Assembly (NCBI GenBank): GCA_030651035.1
Contig: JAUSCK010000131.1
Location: 1 to 33,895, forward strand
DNA length: 33,895 bases
Reading direction: 5' to 3'
Origin: Elusimicrobiota bacterium
Lineage (GTDB): Bacteria; Elusimicrobiota; Elusimicrobia; Elusimicrobiales; UBA9959
Part shown: in pieces, positions 7,257 through 14,494 of the stretch
How positions within the stretch are numbered: position 1 is the first letter of the stretch
Layout of the letters: the number at the start of each line of letters is the position of its first letter
Program-made: the position numbers and the translations under genes
The notes under the pieces: model-generated
Seen by the model: the letters and a program-made list of their open reading frames with translations, nothing else
The model's database searches: none
Told to the model about the DNA's origin: nothing

Positions 7257-8338
7257 CAGATATACCCCTTTTTAAAAAGCCCGATAAGGCGCTTCAGGTA
7301 AGCTTTCATGGCCGGCTCTGAGGCGGAGCGGGCGATCAATTCCCTCGCGGCTTCCAGGCAGACGGCCGTGCGCAGGGCGTGGGCCCGGCTGCCGTCCGCC
7401 ATACCCGGCAGGCGGTAATAGGCGCCGACGCAGGCGGCGCAGCTCCGGGAGCCGGCTACGGGCCTGCAATCCCGGAAGCGTTCTATTAAGCCATCCCGCG
7501 CGGTGCCGATGGCCGCGGCTTTCCGCTGGGCGCCGGTCCTCAGGAACGGGTAAGGATAGAAGGAAAGCGTCCCGTCGGGAAAAAGTTCCAGGTCCCTCAG
7601 GAACGGGCAGAAAGCATCTGAGTATTCCTTGTCGCGGAAGAACTCGAGCAGCGGCTCCAGCACCACCGGCTTGCCGGCCGCGGCGCGGGCCAGCGTGAAC
7701 CCGGCCATCTTCCTCATCCCCGCCTCGAAGGCGGCGTAATCCGCCAGCTTCCAGGGAAAGCCGTGCACACATTCTATCCCGATATTGGTGAAGCCCAGCT
7801 TTACCAGCCGCAAGAAATCCGTATAGGCCGCCCCGGCGCGGCGGGGATGCACGCACAGTATCACGTGCAGGTTCTCGCCCATGGTCGAGATGAAAAGCGG
7901 GATCCTGCCCGCCACCGCGGCGTGCGAGCCTTTGCCGGAAATAAATTTGCGCGACAGGTCGTGGCTGCGGCCGCTGCCGGAGAAGCTGACGGCGAACCTT
8001 ACGCCGCGCTCCGCCAGCCAGCCCAGCTGTTCGGGCCCGGCCAGCACGCCGTTGCTGGCCACGGAGACGGCCAGGCGCTTGCCCAGTTTTTTAACCCGGG
8101 CCCGGGCTGCGGTTATTATCTCTTTCACCAGCCCGAATTCCATCAGCGGCTCGCCGCCGTAGAGCTCCAGCGTCTTCATCATGCCCGGGGAAGCCAGGAA
8201 GGCGTAAACGGCGCGGAGTGCGTCCTTGAGCGGGATGGTTTCGGTCCTGCTCTTGTCTATAAAGCAATGCGTGCACCTCAGGCAGCAGCCCGACGTCACG
8301 GCTATCTTGAATTTCAGGACTTCCTTGTTGAACTTCAT
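7256..8338 (-). CDS. Radical SAM protein, shortened HxsB-like
   Basis: This protein of 360 residues has its cluster motif almost at the N-terminus: C18-x3-C22-x2-C25 (CCLRCTHC), then LELYGGEPLMEFG. The segment SHDLSRKFISGKGSHAAV parallels the HDRARKFSGGSSHAAAV segment of the neighbouring HxsB-like protein, so it belongs to the same group but lacks the roughly 80-residue N-terminal domain. The SPASM-like region is reduced: C244 is present, its usual partner after G-x4 is Y261, and C300-x2-C303 is followed by arginine where the next cysteine is expected. The gene overlaps both neighbours (4 bases upstream, 1 base downstream). The substrate is unknown. Confidence 0.85.
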   Translation of the reverse strand: MKFNKEVLKFKIAVTSGCCLRCTHCFIDKSRTETIPLKDALRAVYAFLASPGMMKTLELYGGEPLMEFGLVKEIITAARARVKKLGKRLAVSVASNGVLAGPEQLGWLAERGVRFAVSFSGSGRSHDLSRKFISGKGSHAAVAGRIPLFISTMGENLHVILCVHPRRAGAAYTDFLRLVKLGFTNIGIECVHGFPWKLADYAAFEAGMRKMAGFTLARAAAGKPVVLEPLLEFFRDKEYSDAFCPFLRDLELFPDGTLSFYPYPFLRTGAQRKAAAIGTARDGLIERFRDCRPVAGSRSCAACVGAYYRLPGMADGSRAHALRTAVCLEAARELIARSASEPAMKAYLKRLIGLFKKGYI

Positions 8339-9345
8339 TTCATCTTCTTTAAAATGATCTCCGCCCGCTTCAGCCTGTTATGCGACGGGAACAGCGGGAA
8401 GGGAACGGCCTCTTTCCTCACCGGCCTGAATTCATCCGGCCCGAAAATATCGGAATACCATTTCTCGAAGCCCATGCAGCGGGAGTCGTAAACGCAGTCC
8501 CGGCAGCTTTTGTTCTTCAGGCAGAGGCGCTCTTTAAGGCCGTGGATCCGCTCTTCTTTCCCGTCTATGTGGAAAAGCGGCTCGTCGTCCTGCGCGGCGG
8601 AGGGGCGCTCCCACTCGGCCATCAGGTGCGCCGCTTCGGGCAGGTTGCACGGGCAGAAATTCACCAGCACCGAATCCTCGATGACCGCGCCTGAGCTCCG
8701 GAGGTACTCCAGCGCCTCCCGCACGTAAGGGACGGCCTGGGTGACGCTGACCTTCAGCTCGGAGGCACGCTTGGCCATCATGCCGTTGTAATGCGGGAAG
8801 ATAACGTTGAAATCCTCGATGCCGAAACGCCCGCTGATAATTTTCAGGAGGCCGGCAAGGGTTTTGTAATTCGGTTTGGTCAGCGCGTGGTTGACGGAGA
8901 TCTCCGCGCCGAGGCGGGTGAGGTTCTCGAAGGCCTTCATGACTTTTTTGAAGGCCCCGGGCACGCCCACCAGCGCGTCATGCGTTTTAGCGTCGGGGCC
9001 GTGCACGGAGACGCGGAAAATATTGGCGCCGGCCTCCACCAGGGTTTTCGCGTAGGCGGGGTCCGCCAGCTTCAGGCCGTTGGTCATCACCTGCACGTAG
9101 GGGTAGCCCATGGACCGCGCGAGCCGGACTATCTTCGGCAGGTCGTCGCGCATGGTTATTTCGCCGCCTATCAGGTAGGCCACCCAGCATTTCTCGCGGC
9201 GGCCTTTATACAGGGCTTCGGCGGCTTTCCCGAAGGGCATCCGCTCGGCCACTTTGTTCAGCACGGACTCGGGGTGGTAGCAGAACTTGCATTTCGCGTT
9301 GCAGTCGTAGTTGAGTATGATTTCGCAGTTGCGCGGTTTTATCAT
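8335..9345 (-). CDS. Radical SAM protein with C-terminal CX2CX5C motif (HxsC-like group)
   Basis: This protein of 336 residues has C15-x3-C19-x2-C22 (CNAKCKFC), IGGEITMRDDL, SVHGPDAKTHDALVGVPGAF, then VNFCPCNLPE and CRDCVYDSRCMGFEKWY with a GPDEFRPV tail. It is a clear tandem paralog of the next gene upstream (9342-10424): both carry the VLVNF-x-PC-x-LP block, the CX2CX5C block and an EFRP ending at the same relative positions. The cysteines probably hold an auxiliary cluster; that is inferred from the pattern. Overlaps of 4 bases on both sides indicate coupled translation. Confidence 0.87.
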   Translation of the reverse strand: MIKPRNCEIILNYDCNAKCKFCYHPESVLNKVAERMPFGKAAEALYKGRREKCWVAYLIGGEITMRDDLPKIVRLARSMGYPYVQVMTNGLKLADPAYAKTLVEAGANIFRVSVHGPDAKTHDALVGVPGAFKKVMKAFENLTRLGAEISVNHALTKPNYKTLAGLLKIISGRFGIEDFNVIFPHYNGMMAKRASELKVSVTQAVPYVREALEYLRSSGAVIEDSVLVNFCPCNLPEAAHLMAEWERPSAAQDDEPLFHIDGKEERIHGLKERLCLKNKSCRDCVYDSRCMGFEKWYSDIFGPDEFRPVRKEAVPFPLFPSHNRLKRAEIILKKMK

Positions 9346-10424
9346 TTGTTCGCCTCGAAAAGGGTCTTTACGGCGAAGGAGCGCGGGACCTTGGCCAGCG
9401 GCCTGAACTCGGAGCCGCCGGCTATGGCGAGGTATTCGGCGTCGATGCCGCGGCAGCGGGAATCCAGCGCGCAGCCGGCGCAGCGCTTCGTCTTGGCGCT
9501 CTGCTCGTTTTTCATCTCGGCCATGTTGACTATGACGCCGTCGGCCGGCATCAGCGGGTCGCCGCCGGCCGTGTCGGACTCCCAGTCGGCCAGCAGGTTC
9601 ATATACCGGGGCAGCAGGCAGGGTGTAAAATTGACCAGCACGCGGTTCAGCGCGGGGATTCCGGAAGCCTCAAGGACCTTGAGGCCTTTTTTAATGAAGG
9701 GAAGGGTCCCGGATATTTTCACCTTCAGGAGCTTCTCGTTGCGGGCCATCACGCCGCGGAAATGGCCGTAGATGATGTTGTAATAGTTGATGCCGAGGCC
9801 GTTATAGGCGAAGTCGAGGAAAGCGGGGAACTGGCGGTAATTGAGGGCGTTGATGACCTGGTTGGTCCCTACCTCGCGGCCCAGGGCGCGGATGTTGCCT
9901 ATTCCGCGCACGGCCTTGTCGAAGGCGCCGGGCACTCCGACCAGCCGGTCGTGCAGGGCGGCGGTGTGGCCGTGCAGGGAGATGTCGAACATGTTGAAGC
10001 CGGCGGCGGCCATTTCAGCGGCGTAGGCGGGGTCGGCGAGGCGCGCGCCGTTGGTGCAGAGTTTGACGCAGAGGTAGCCCGCCTTGCGGGCGAAGGAGGC
10101 TATTTTATCGATGTCGCCGCGGAGGGTCGGCTCGCCGCCTATTATGGCGGCTATCCAGCAGCCCTGTTTGCGGCCGAGGTAGAGGGCTTTGAGTATTTCT
10201 TCCAGCCTGGGTTCCGGGCCTTTGGCGAAGGAGCCGGGCTCGGCGTAGCAGAAGAGGCACTTATTGTTGCAAGCGGAATTGGCGGTGACTTCGCAGACCT
10301 TGGCCTTCAGGCTGACGGGCCAGCTGATATTGGCGAGGCGCGCGGAGAACGCGGCCCTGTCCAGGCCGGGCATTCTGCCCAGCGCGTACTTAAGATTTTT
10401 TTCCAAAAAAGGATTCATCAGCAT
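9342..10424 (-). CDS. Radical SAM protein, first gene of the seven-gene operon
   Basis: This protein of 360 residues has a 40-residue N-terminal extension before the core, then C52-x3-C56-x2-C59 (CNNKCLFC), IIGGEPTLRGDI, SLHGHTAALHDRLVGVPGAF, VNFTPCLLPRY and a C-terminal CAGCALDSRCRG with GGSEFRPL. It is a tandem paralog of 8335-9345. The ATG at 10424 is preceded only by a weak GCGGA; an in-frame ATG at 10418 is a second possible start. An inverted repeat (AGTCCGC at 10425-10431 with GCGGACT at 10455-10461) abuts the start codon and could influence initiation. As the promoter-proximal gene it probably sets expression of all seven. Confidence 0.86.
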   Translation of the reverse strand: MLMNPFLEKNLKYALGRMPGLDRAAFSARLANISWPVSLKAKVCEVTANSACNNKCLFCYAEPGSFAKGPEPRLEEILKALYLGRKQGCWIAAIIGGEPTLRGDIDKIASFARKAGYLCVKLCTNGARLADPAYAAEMAAAGFNMFDISLHGHTAALHDRLVGVPGAFDKAVRGIGNIRALGREVGTNQVINALNYRQFPAFLDFAYNGLGINYYNIIYGHFRGVMARNEKLLKVKISGTLPFIKKGLKVLEASGIPALNRVLVNFTPCLLPRYMNLLADWESDTAGGDPLMPADGVIVNMAEMKNEQSAKTKRCAGCALDSRCRGIDAEYLAIAGGSEFRPLAKVPRSFAVKTLFEANK

Positions 10425-10461
10425 AGTCCGCAGAACCTTAAATTAACGCCCCCGGCGGACT
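10425..10461 (-). promoter_or_regulatory. Leader inverted repeat before the radical SAM operon
   Basis: AGTCCGC (10425-10431) pairs with GCGGACT (10455-10461), bracketing TTAAATTAACGCCC (10438-10451), which recurs at 2666-2679. On the minus strand the structure ends directly at the operon's first ATG. It may be a translational or transcriptional control element; no known riboswitch was recognised. Confidence 0.4.
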
Positions 10462-10469
10462 TGCAAAGA

Positions 10470-10577
10470 TTCACCGCTGAGGCGCAGAGGTCGCAGAGAA
10501 CAGAGTGAGTAGAACATGGGAATAGAAATTCATATTTTCTCATCTAAACTCTGCGACCTCCGCGCCTCAGCGGTGAA
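10470..10577. repeat. Dispersed palindromic repeat, family B copy 1
   Basis: The left arm 10470-10498 and right arm 10549-10577 are complementary at 28 of 29 positions, with a 50-base loop. The arm sequence (TTCACCGC...GCAGAG) is shared with the element at 31349-31465. Repeats of this type, with CTCTGCG and GGTGAA, are familiar from many environmental bacterial genomes. The rest of the 341-base gap 10425-10765 holds the leader motif on the left and an AT-rich stretch on the right. I see no convincing gene in it. Confidence 0.85.
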
Positions 10578-10734
10578 CTTTATCCCCGGTCTTACTCTTA
10601 CCTCTTCCCCCCTCATCCCTCTCTGTGTCCTGTTAGGTACGGTTGAATTGTGTCGCTTCGCTCCACCCTGTGGTGAAATTCTTTACGTTGCGCCTATGAT
10701 TTACCCAATGATACCCGAAGAAATCCCTATAGTA

Positions 10735-10751
10735 TATAAGTATTATATAAT
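10735..10751 (+). promoter_or_regulatory. AT-rich possible promoter of the HemW-like gene
   Basis: TATAAG (10735-10740) and TATAAT (10746-10751) lie within 31 bases of the ATG at 10766, in an abruptly AT-rich stretch (about 10715-10762). No convincing -35 box sits at the right distance and there is no Shine-Dalgarno sequence, so a very short leader would be implied. Low confidence. Confidence 0.3.
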
Positions 10752-10765
10752 TTAAGTCTTATACC

Positions 10766-12118
10766 ATGCCGGAACTTAAAGAGACCGCTTTTGACGCTTT
10801 CCTGGCCGCCCTCAAGCGGCTGGATTATACCGGCTACGCCGAGCAGTACCCGCCTTTCGGCAGCTGGGAGGATCTCGGCGGGAAGGGGCGGGAGCTGCTG
10901 GCGGCGTGGCGGCGGAGTTTCAGGCTGACGCGGGAGGCGGGGCTGTTCGTCAACGTGCCTTTCTGCCGGTCGCGCTGCAGGTTCTGTTTCCTGCCGGTGA
11001 CGGCCATCGGCTCTTCCGGCCCGGTGCGGAAGCGCTCTTTCGCGCGCTACCTGTCCGCGCTGGACCGGGAAGCGGGCCTTTACTCCGGAATTTTCAGGAA
11101 CATCCGGATGTCCACGCTATACATCGGCGGCGGCACGCCTTCGCTGATGACCCCGGGCGAGACGCTGGAATTCTTCGCCCTGCTGCGGCGGCGCTTCAAG
11201 ATCCCGCGCGGCTGCCAGGTGGTCCTGGAGCTGCACCCCGACGACGTGACGGACGAGAAGCTTTCGGCTTATAAAACCTGCGGCGTGAGCCGGGTCTGCA
11301 TAGGCGTGCAGTCGATGGACGAGAAGGTGCTGGACGCCAACTCCCGCCGCCAGGGGCTGGGCCGGGTGGCCGCCGCGCACGCCGCGCTCAAGGCGCACGG
11401 GATAAACGGCGTGAACATAGACCTCATCTGCGGCCTGCCCGGGCAGGCGAAAGCCAGTTTCCTGCGGGACCTGGCCAGCGTGATAGCCCTGCGCCCCGAC
11501 CAGGTGCACCTGAACACTTTCATCAACACGCCTTATACGCTGCACGCCATCGCCGGAGGCCGCTCAGGGGACGAGCGCGCGGTCGAGGCCGTCAGGAGCG
11601 AAGGTTTCAGGCTGCTGGCCGAAGCGGGCTACCGGAAGGTGGATTCCGACTCCATGGGCCTGACGCCGGAGTCGCGCAACCGGCAGACCATGGACCTGAG
11701 CGGCAAAAGGTCGGTGCTGGGCCTGGGGCCCGGCGCCGTTTCGCGCGCTTTCGGAGCCGCGCGCTACATAAACCGCGCAGGCTGGCCCAGCTGGCTGGCG
11801 CGCGCGTCCCGCGGCGTCTGCCCGGCTGAAAAAGGCGTCTTCTGCGGCCCGGCTGAAGAAATGATCTACTCCGCCCTGACAAAATTCACCGACGAACAGG
11901 CGGTAGACCTGGCCGGATTCCGCCGCCAGCACGGTAAAAGTTTCACGGAAGCTTTCCCGGAGCAGACCCGGCTGCTGAAGGAGGCCGGGGCGCGCCTCTC
12001 CGGCGGCATCTTCAGGCTGCCGGCCAACCAGTGGGGCCTAATCAGGCGCCTTTTCTACCAGCCTGAAGTAATAAAGCGCGGGCTTTCCAATATAGTGAAG
12101 ACTTCAGCGAAGCGCTGA
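10766..12118 (+). CDS. HemW/HemN-like radical SAM protein
   Basis: This protein of 450 residues has the HemN-family layout: FVNVPFCRSRCRFC (cluster motif C67-x3-C71-x2-C74), IGGGTPSLM, LELHPDDVTDEKL, GVQSMDEKVLDANSRR and IDLICGLPGQ. HemN is the coproporphyrinogen III dehydrogenase, whereas HemW-type relatives act in heme handling. The usual tyrosine before the last cluster cysteine (CxYC) is F here, and a 60-residue N-terminal extension precedes the core. No heme genes are near, so a different role, including a SAM-dependent step for a neighbouring pathway, is possible. The last 15 bases overlap the end of the convergent gene on the other strand. Confidence 0.8.
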   Translation: MPELKETAFDAFLAALKRLDYTGYAEQYPPFGSWEDLGGKGRELLAAWRRSFRLTREAGLFVNVPFCRSRCRFCFLPVTAIGSSGPVRKRSFARYLSALDREAGLYSGIFRNIRMSTLYIGGGTPSLMTPGETLEFFALLRRRFKIPRGCQVVLELHPDDVTDEKLSAYKTCGVSRVCIGVQSMDEKVLDANSRRQGLGRVAAAHAALKAHGINGVNIDLICGLPGQAKASFLRDLASVIALRPDQVHLNTFINTPYTLHAIAGGRSGDERAVEAVRSEGFRLLAEAGYRKVDSDSMGLTPESRNRQTMDLSGKRSVLGLGPGAVSRAFGAARYINRAGWPSWLARASRGVCPAEKGVFCGPAEEMIYSALTKFTDEQAVDLAGFRRQHGKSFTEAFPEQTRLLKEAGARLSGGIFRLPANQWGLIRRLFYQPEVIKRGLSNIVKTSAKR

Positions 12119-13744
12119 AATTATTTTATCGTTGGGGATCCTGAACAGCCCGCCGGCCCCGGCTATATAGAGATATTTCTTCGTCGCGCCCATAGCCTCC
12201 ACCCTTGGAGTTACATAGAAGGCCCCGAGCTTTTTAGACGAGGCGACGTCGTAAACCACCACATTCCCGTCGAGGTAGGACCCGGCATACAGGTATTTGC
12301 CGTCGGCGGAGAATTGCAGCTTCCTCACATGGAAGGGCGCGCGCATAACGCCGGTGATCTTCAGGTTCTCCGCGTCCAGTTTATAGATGTCATGCGTGAA
12401 AATGGACGACGCGTAGATGCGCCGCCCGTCGGGCGACAAGGCCAGGTCCAGAAAAACCTTGGACGGGTCCGAAGCGTTCACCAGCTCCAGCGTCTTCTCG
12501 TCCAGCTCGAACACGCGCCGCCCGGGCAGCACGCCCAGAAAGTGGGTAAAACAGAGGAGCCGCCTGAAGTCCGTCCTGACCGACGGGTCCCTGCCGTAAA
12601 GCGAGATCAGCAGGGTCTTTTTGCGCGGGTTCCGCTTGAGCTGGAAGACCACCCCGCCCACGTCCACCAGCCCGGCCTTTACCAGCGACACCGTGCGCAG
12701 CACCCGGCCGGACGCGTCCAGCTCGAAAAGGGCCGGGTTAAGATTATTGACCGCGTAGACCCTATCGCCGGCGTTATATACGGAGAACAGTTCCTCCACC
12801 GGCCAGCCGGCCACGGAAGCGGGCAGCTCTATCCGTTTTACCGCGTCCGCGCCTGGGACGTATTCCACCAGCTCATGCACATGCCAGGGGGCAAAATAAA
12901 GTTTAGCCGGGGTTTCCGAGGAAAAGCGTCGCACCTGGGTGTTCTCATAGAAGGGCTTGAACTCGGGGCGGAGCAGGTTCACCCAGGCGAAAGTCGGCGG
13001 AAGGTCGTTCGACCTCCCGATGGTGGCGCCGAAAGAGACCGCCGCCCAGGCGTCCTGGGGATCGACATACAGGTCATGCGTGAACATAACGCGTTCGCGC
13101 CAGGGCTCGTTCTTAGGGTTTAAATAGCCGGCCGCCGGGAAAACTTTCTCCAGCTCCGCCGGGGGCCGGTGAAATTCGCGCAGCGGGCCGGACGGAAAAA
13201 AATACAGCAGCAGGAACAGCGCGACGGTGGCCGCGCCGGGCAGGATCATGGTGACGGTCAGCCGGAAAGCCGCGCGCCTGAAAGTCAGCAGCCAGTAGGC
13301 GGCGGCTATCCCCAGCCCGAGTATGGCCGCCGGGAAAGGGCTGGCCATCCAGGTCAGCAGCAGCACAAAAAGCCACAGCCCTATCAGCGGCGCAAAAATA
13401 GACGCGTGCCCGAAAGCCAGGATCGGGTACAGGAAGAACAGCGCGGAAAGGGCCAGCAGGAAGGCCAGGCGCGCGGCCATCGGCCGCCAGACCCCCGGCC
13501 CCGGCCCGAGCCGGCGGGCTTCGATGAGGCGGGTAGCGCCGTATTCAAAGGCGAGCAGCGGCAAAGCCGCCGCGGCGGCGGCCCAGGCGGGCAGCGGCAT
13601 GAAATACAGGAAATAACTGTGAACTGTGCGTATATAGTATAATTCTAAAATCGTCGCAACGGCTGGCGCGCTGAAATAAAAGGCGGCCGCGCCGAAACCA
13701 GCCGGAAGCGGGGCTGTCCTGAAAATTGAAGATATTCCTATCAT
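12104..13744 (-). CDS. Membrane protein with C-terminal beta-propeller-like repeats
   Basis: This protein of 546 residues starts at the ATG at 13744, preferred over a TTG at 13756 because GAGG lies 7 bases upstream. About 180 residues at the N-terminus form several hydrophobic helices, followed by a soluble C-terminal domain probably outside the cytoplasmic membrane. The latter has repeats such as LALSPDGRRIYASS, LQFSADGKYLYAGS and MGATKKYLYIAG, each followed by a hydrophobic strand, as in YVTN/WD-like beta-propellers. I do not recognise the family, and function is unknown. The start lies 3 bases from the divergent glycosyltransferase ATG, so the two may share a promoter region. Its 3' end overlaps the HemW-like gene by 15 bases, tail to tail. 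Confidence 0.75.
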   Translation of the reverse strand: MIGISSIFRTAPLPAGFGAAAFYFSAPAVATILELYYIRTVHSYFLYFMPLPAWAAAAAALPLLAFEYGATRLIEARRLGPGPGVWRPMAARLAFLLALSALFFLYPILAFGHASIFAPLIGLWLFVLLLTWMASPFPAAILGLGIAAAYWLLTFRRAAFRLTVTMILPGAATVALFLLLYFFPSGPLREFHRPPAELEKVFPAAGYLNPKNEPWRERVMFTHDLYVDPQDAWAAVSFGATIGRSNDLPPTFAWVNLLRPEFKPFYENTQVRRFSSETPAKLYFAPWHVHELVEYVPGADAVKRIELPASVAGWPVEELFSVYNAGDRVYAVNNLNPALFELDASGRVLRTVSLVKAGLVDVGGVVFQLKRNPRKKTLLISLYGRDPSVRTDFRRLLCFTHFLGVLPGRRVFELDEKTLELVNASDPSKVFLDLALSPDGRRIYASSIFTHDIYKLDAENLKITGVMRAPFHVRKLQFSADGKYLYAGSYLDGNVVVYDVASSKKLGAFYVTPRVEAMGATKKYLYIAGAGGLFRIPNDKIISALR

Positions 13745-13747
13745 AAA

Positions 13748-14494
13748 ATGCCTCAACTAGCGGTAATAATCCCCGCCTTCAACTCTGAAGCCGTGCTGCC
13801 CGTCACCCTGGCGCGCTTGGCGGCCGTGCGCTCCTCCCTGCCGGAGACCGCGGTGCTATTGGTGGACGACGGCAGCGCCGACGGGACTTCCGCGGCGGCT
13901 GGCCGCGCAGCCGAAAAACTGGGCCTGGACCTGAGGGTGCTCAGGCATGAAAAGAACCGCGGCTACGGGGCGGCCCAGAAGACCGGCCTGAAAGCGGCGC
14001 TGGAACTGGGCTGCCGTGCGGCCGTGCTGCTGCACTCCGACGGGCAGTACGCCCCCGAGGAGCTGCCGGCCATGGTCCGCCCGCTGCTCGACGGCTCCGC
14101 GGAAATGTGCGCCGGCTCAAGGTTGCTCTCGGGCCGGGCCCGCGCCGAAGGCATGCCGCTCGCCAGGTACCTGGCCAACAGCTGGCTGACCGCTTTAGAG
14201 AACGCCGTCTTCGGCCTGGATTTCGCGGAGTACCACTCCGGCTACATGGCCTATTCGCCCGCCGCGCTGCGCGCGATAAAATTCGAGACCCTCACTGACA
14301 AATTCCACTTCGACGGGGAAATGCTGCTCTGCGCGGGGAAACTCGGCCTGCGCGTGACCCAGGTCCCCGTCTCCGCTAATTACGGCCCCGGCACCTCCAG
14401 CCTTTCGCCGCTGCCCTACCTGGCCGAGGTCGCGGGCGTGCTGCTCAGATACCTGCGCCGCGGCTACTTCTTCCAGCGCCAGGAACCGCGTTAA
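13748..14494 (+). CDS. Family 2 glycosyltransferase
   Basis: This protein of 248 residues has a GT-A fold: LAVIIPAFNSEAVL at the N-terminus, VDDGSADGT for nucleotide-sugar binding, NRGYGAAQKTGL, and LLHSDGQY in the place of the metal-binding DxD-type motif (DADGQ in dolichol-phosphate mannosyltransferase relatives; here the first acidic residue is replaced). It would transfer a sugar from a nucleotide donor, possibly to a lipid carrier at the inner membrane. No membrane helices follow, unlike the longer DPMS proteins. No clear Shine-Dalgarno sequence precedes the ATG. The stop codon directly abuts that of the convergent cobalamin-type radical SAM gene. Confidence 0.88.
   Translation: MPQLAVIIPAFNSEAVLPVTLARLAAVRSSLPETAVLLVDDGSADGTSAAAGRAAEKLGLDLRVLRHEKNRGYGAAQKTGLKAALELGCRAAVLLHSDGQYAPEELPAMVRPLLDGSAEMCAGSRLLSGRARAEGMPLARYLANSWLTALENAVFGLDFAEYHSGYMAYSPAALRAIKFETLTDKFHFDGEMLLCAGKLGLRVTQVPVSANYGPGTSSLSPLPYLAEVAGVLLRYLRRGYFFQRQEPR

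Noticed and set aside
10447-10517. Short minus-strand frame (about 24 codons) upstream of the seven-gene operon, considered as a precursor peptide
   Set aside because: It is encoded almost wholly by the repeat arm and the leader motif, lacks a ribosome site and shows no leader/core pattern.
10516-10755. 79-codon plus-strand open frame between the operon and the HemW-like gene
   Set aside because: It runs through the family B repeat arm and the AT-rich promoter stretch, has no ribosome site and no recognisable protein pattern.
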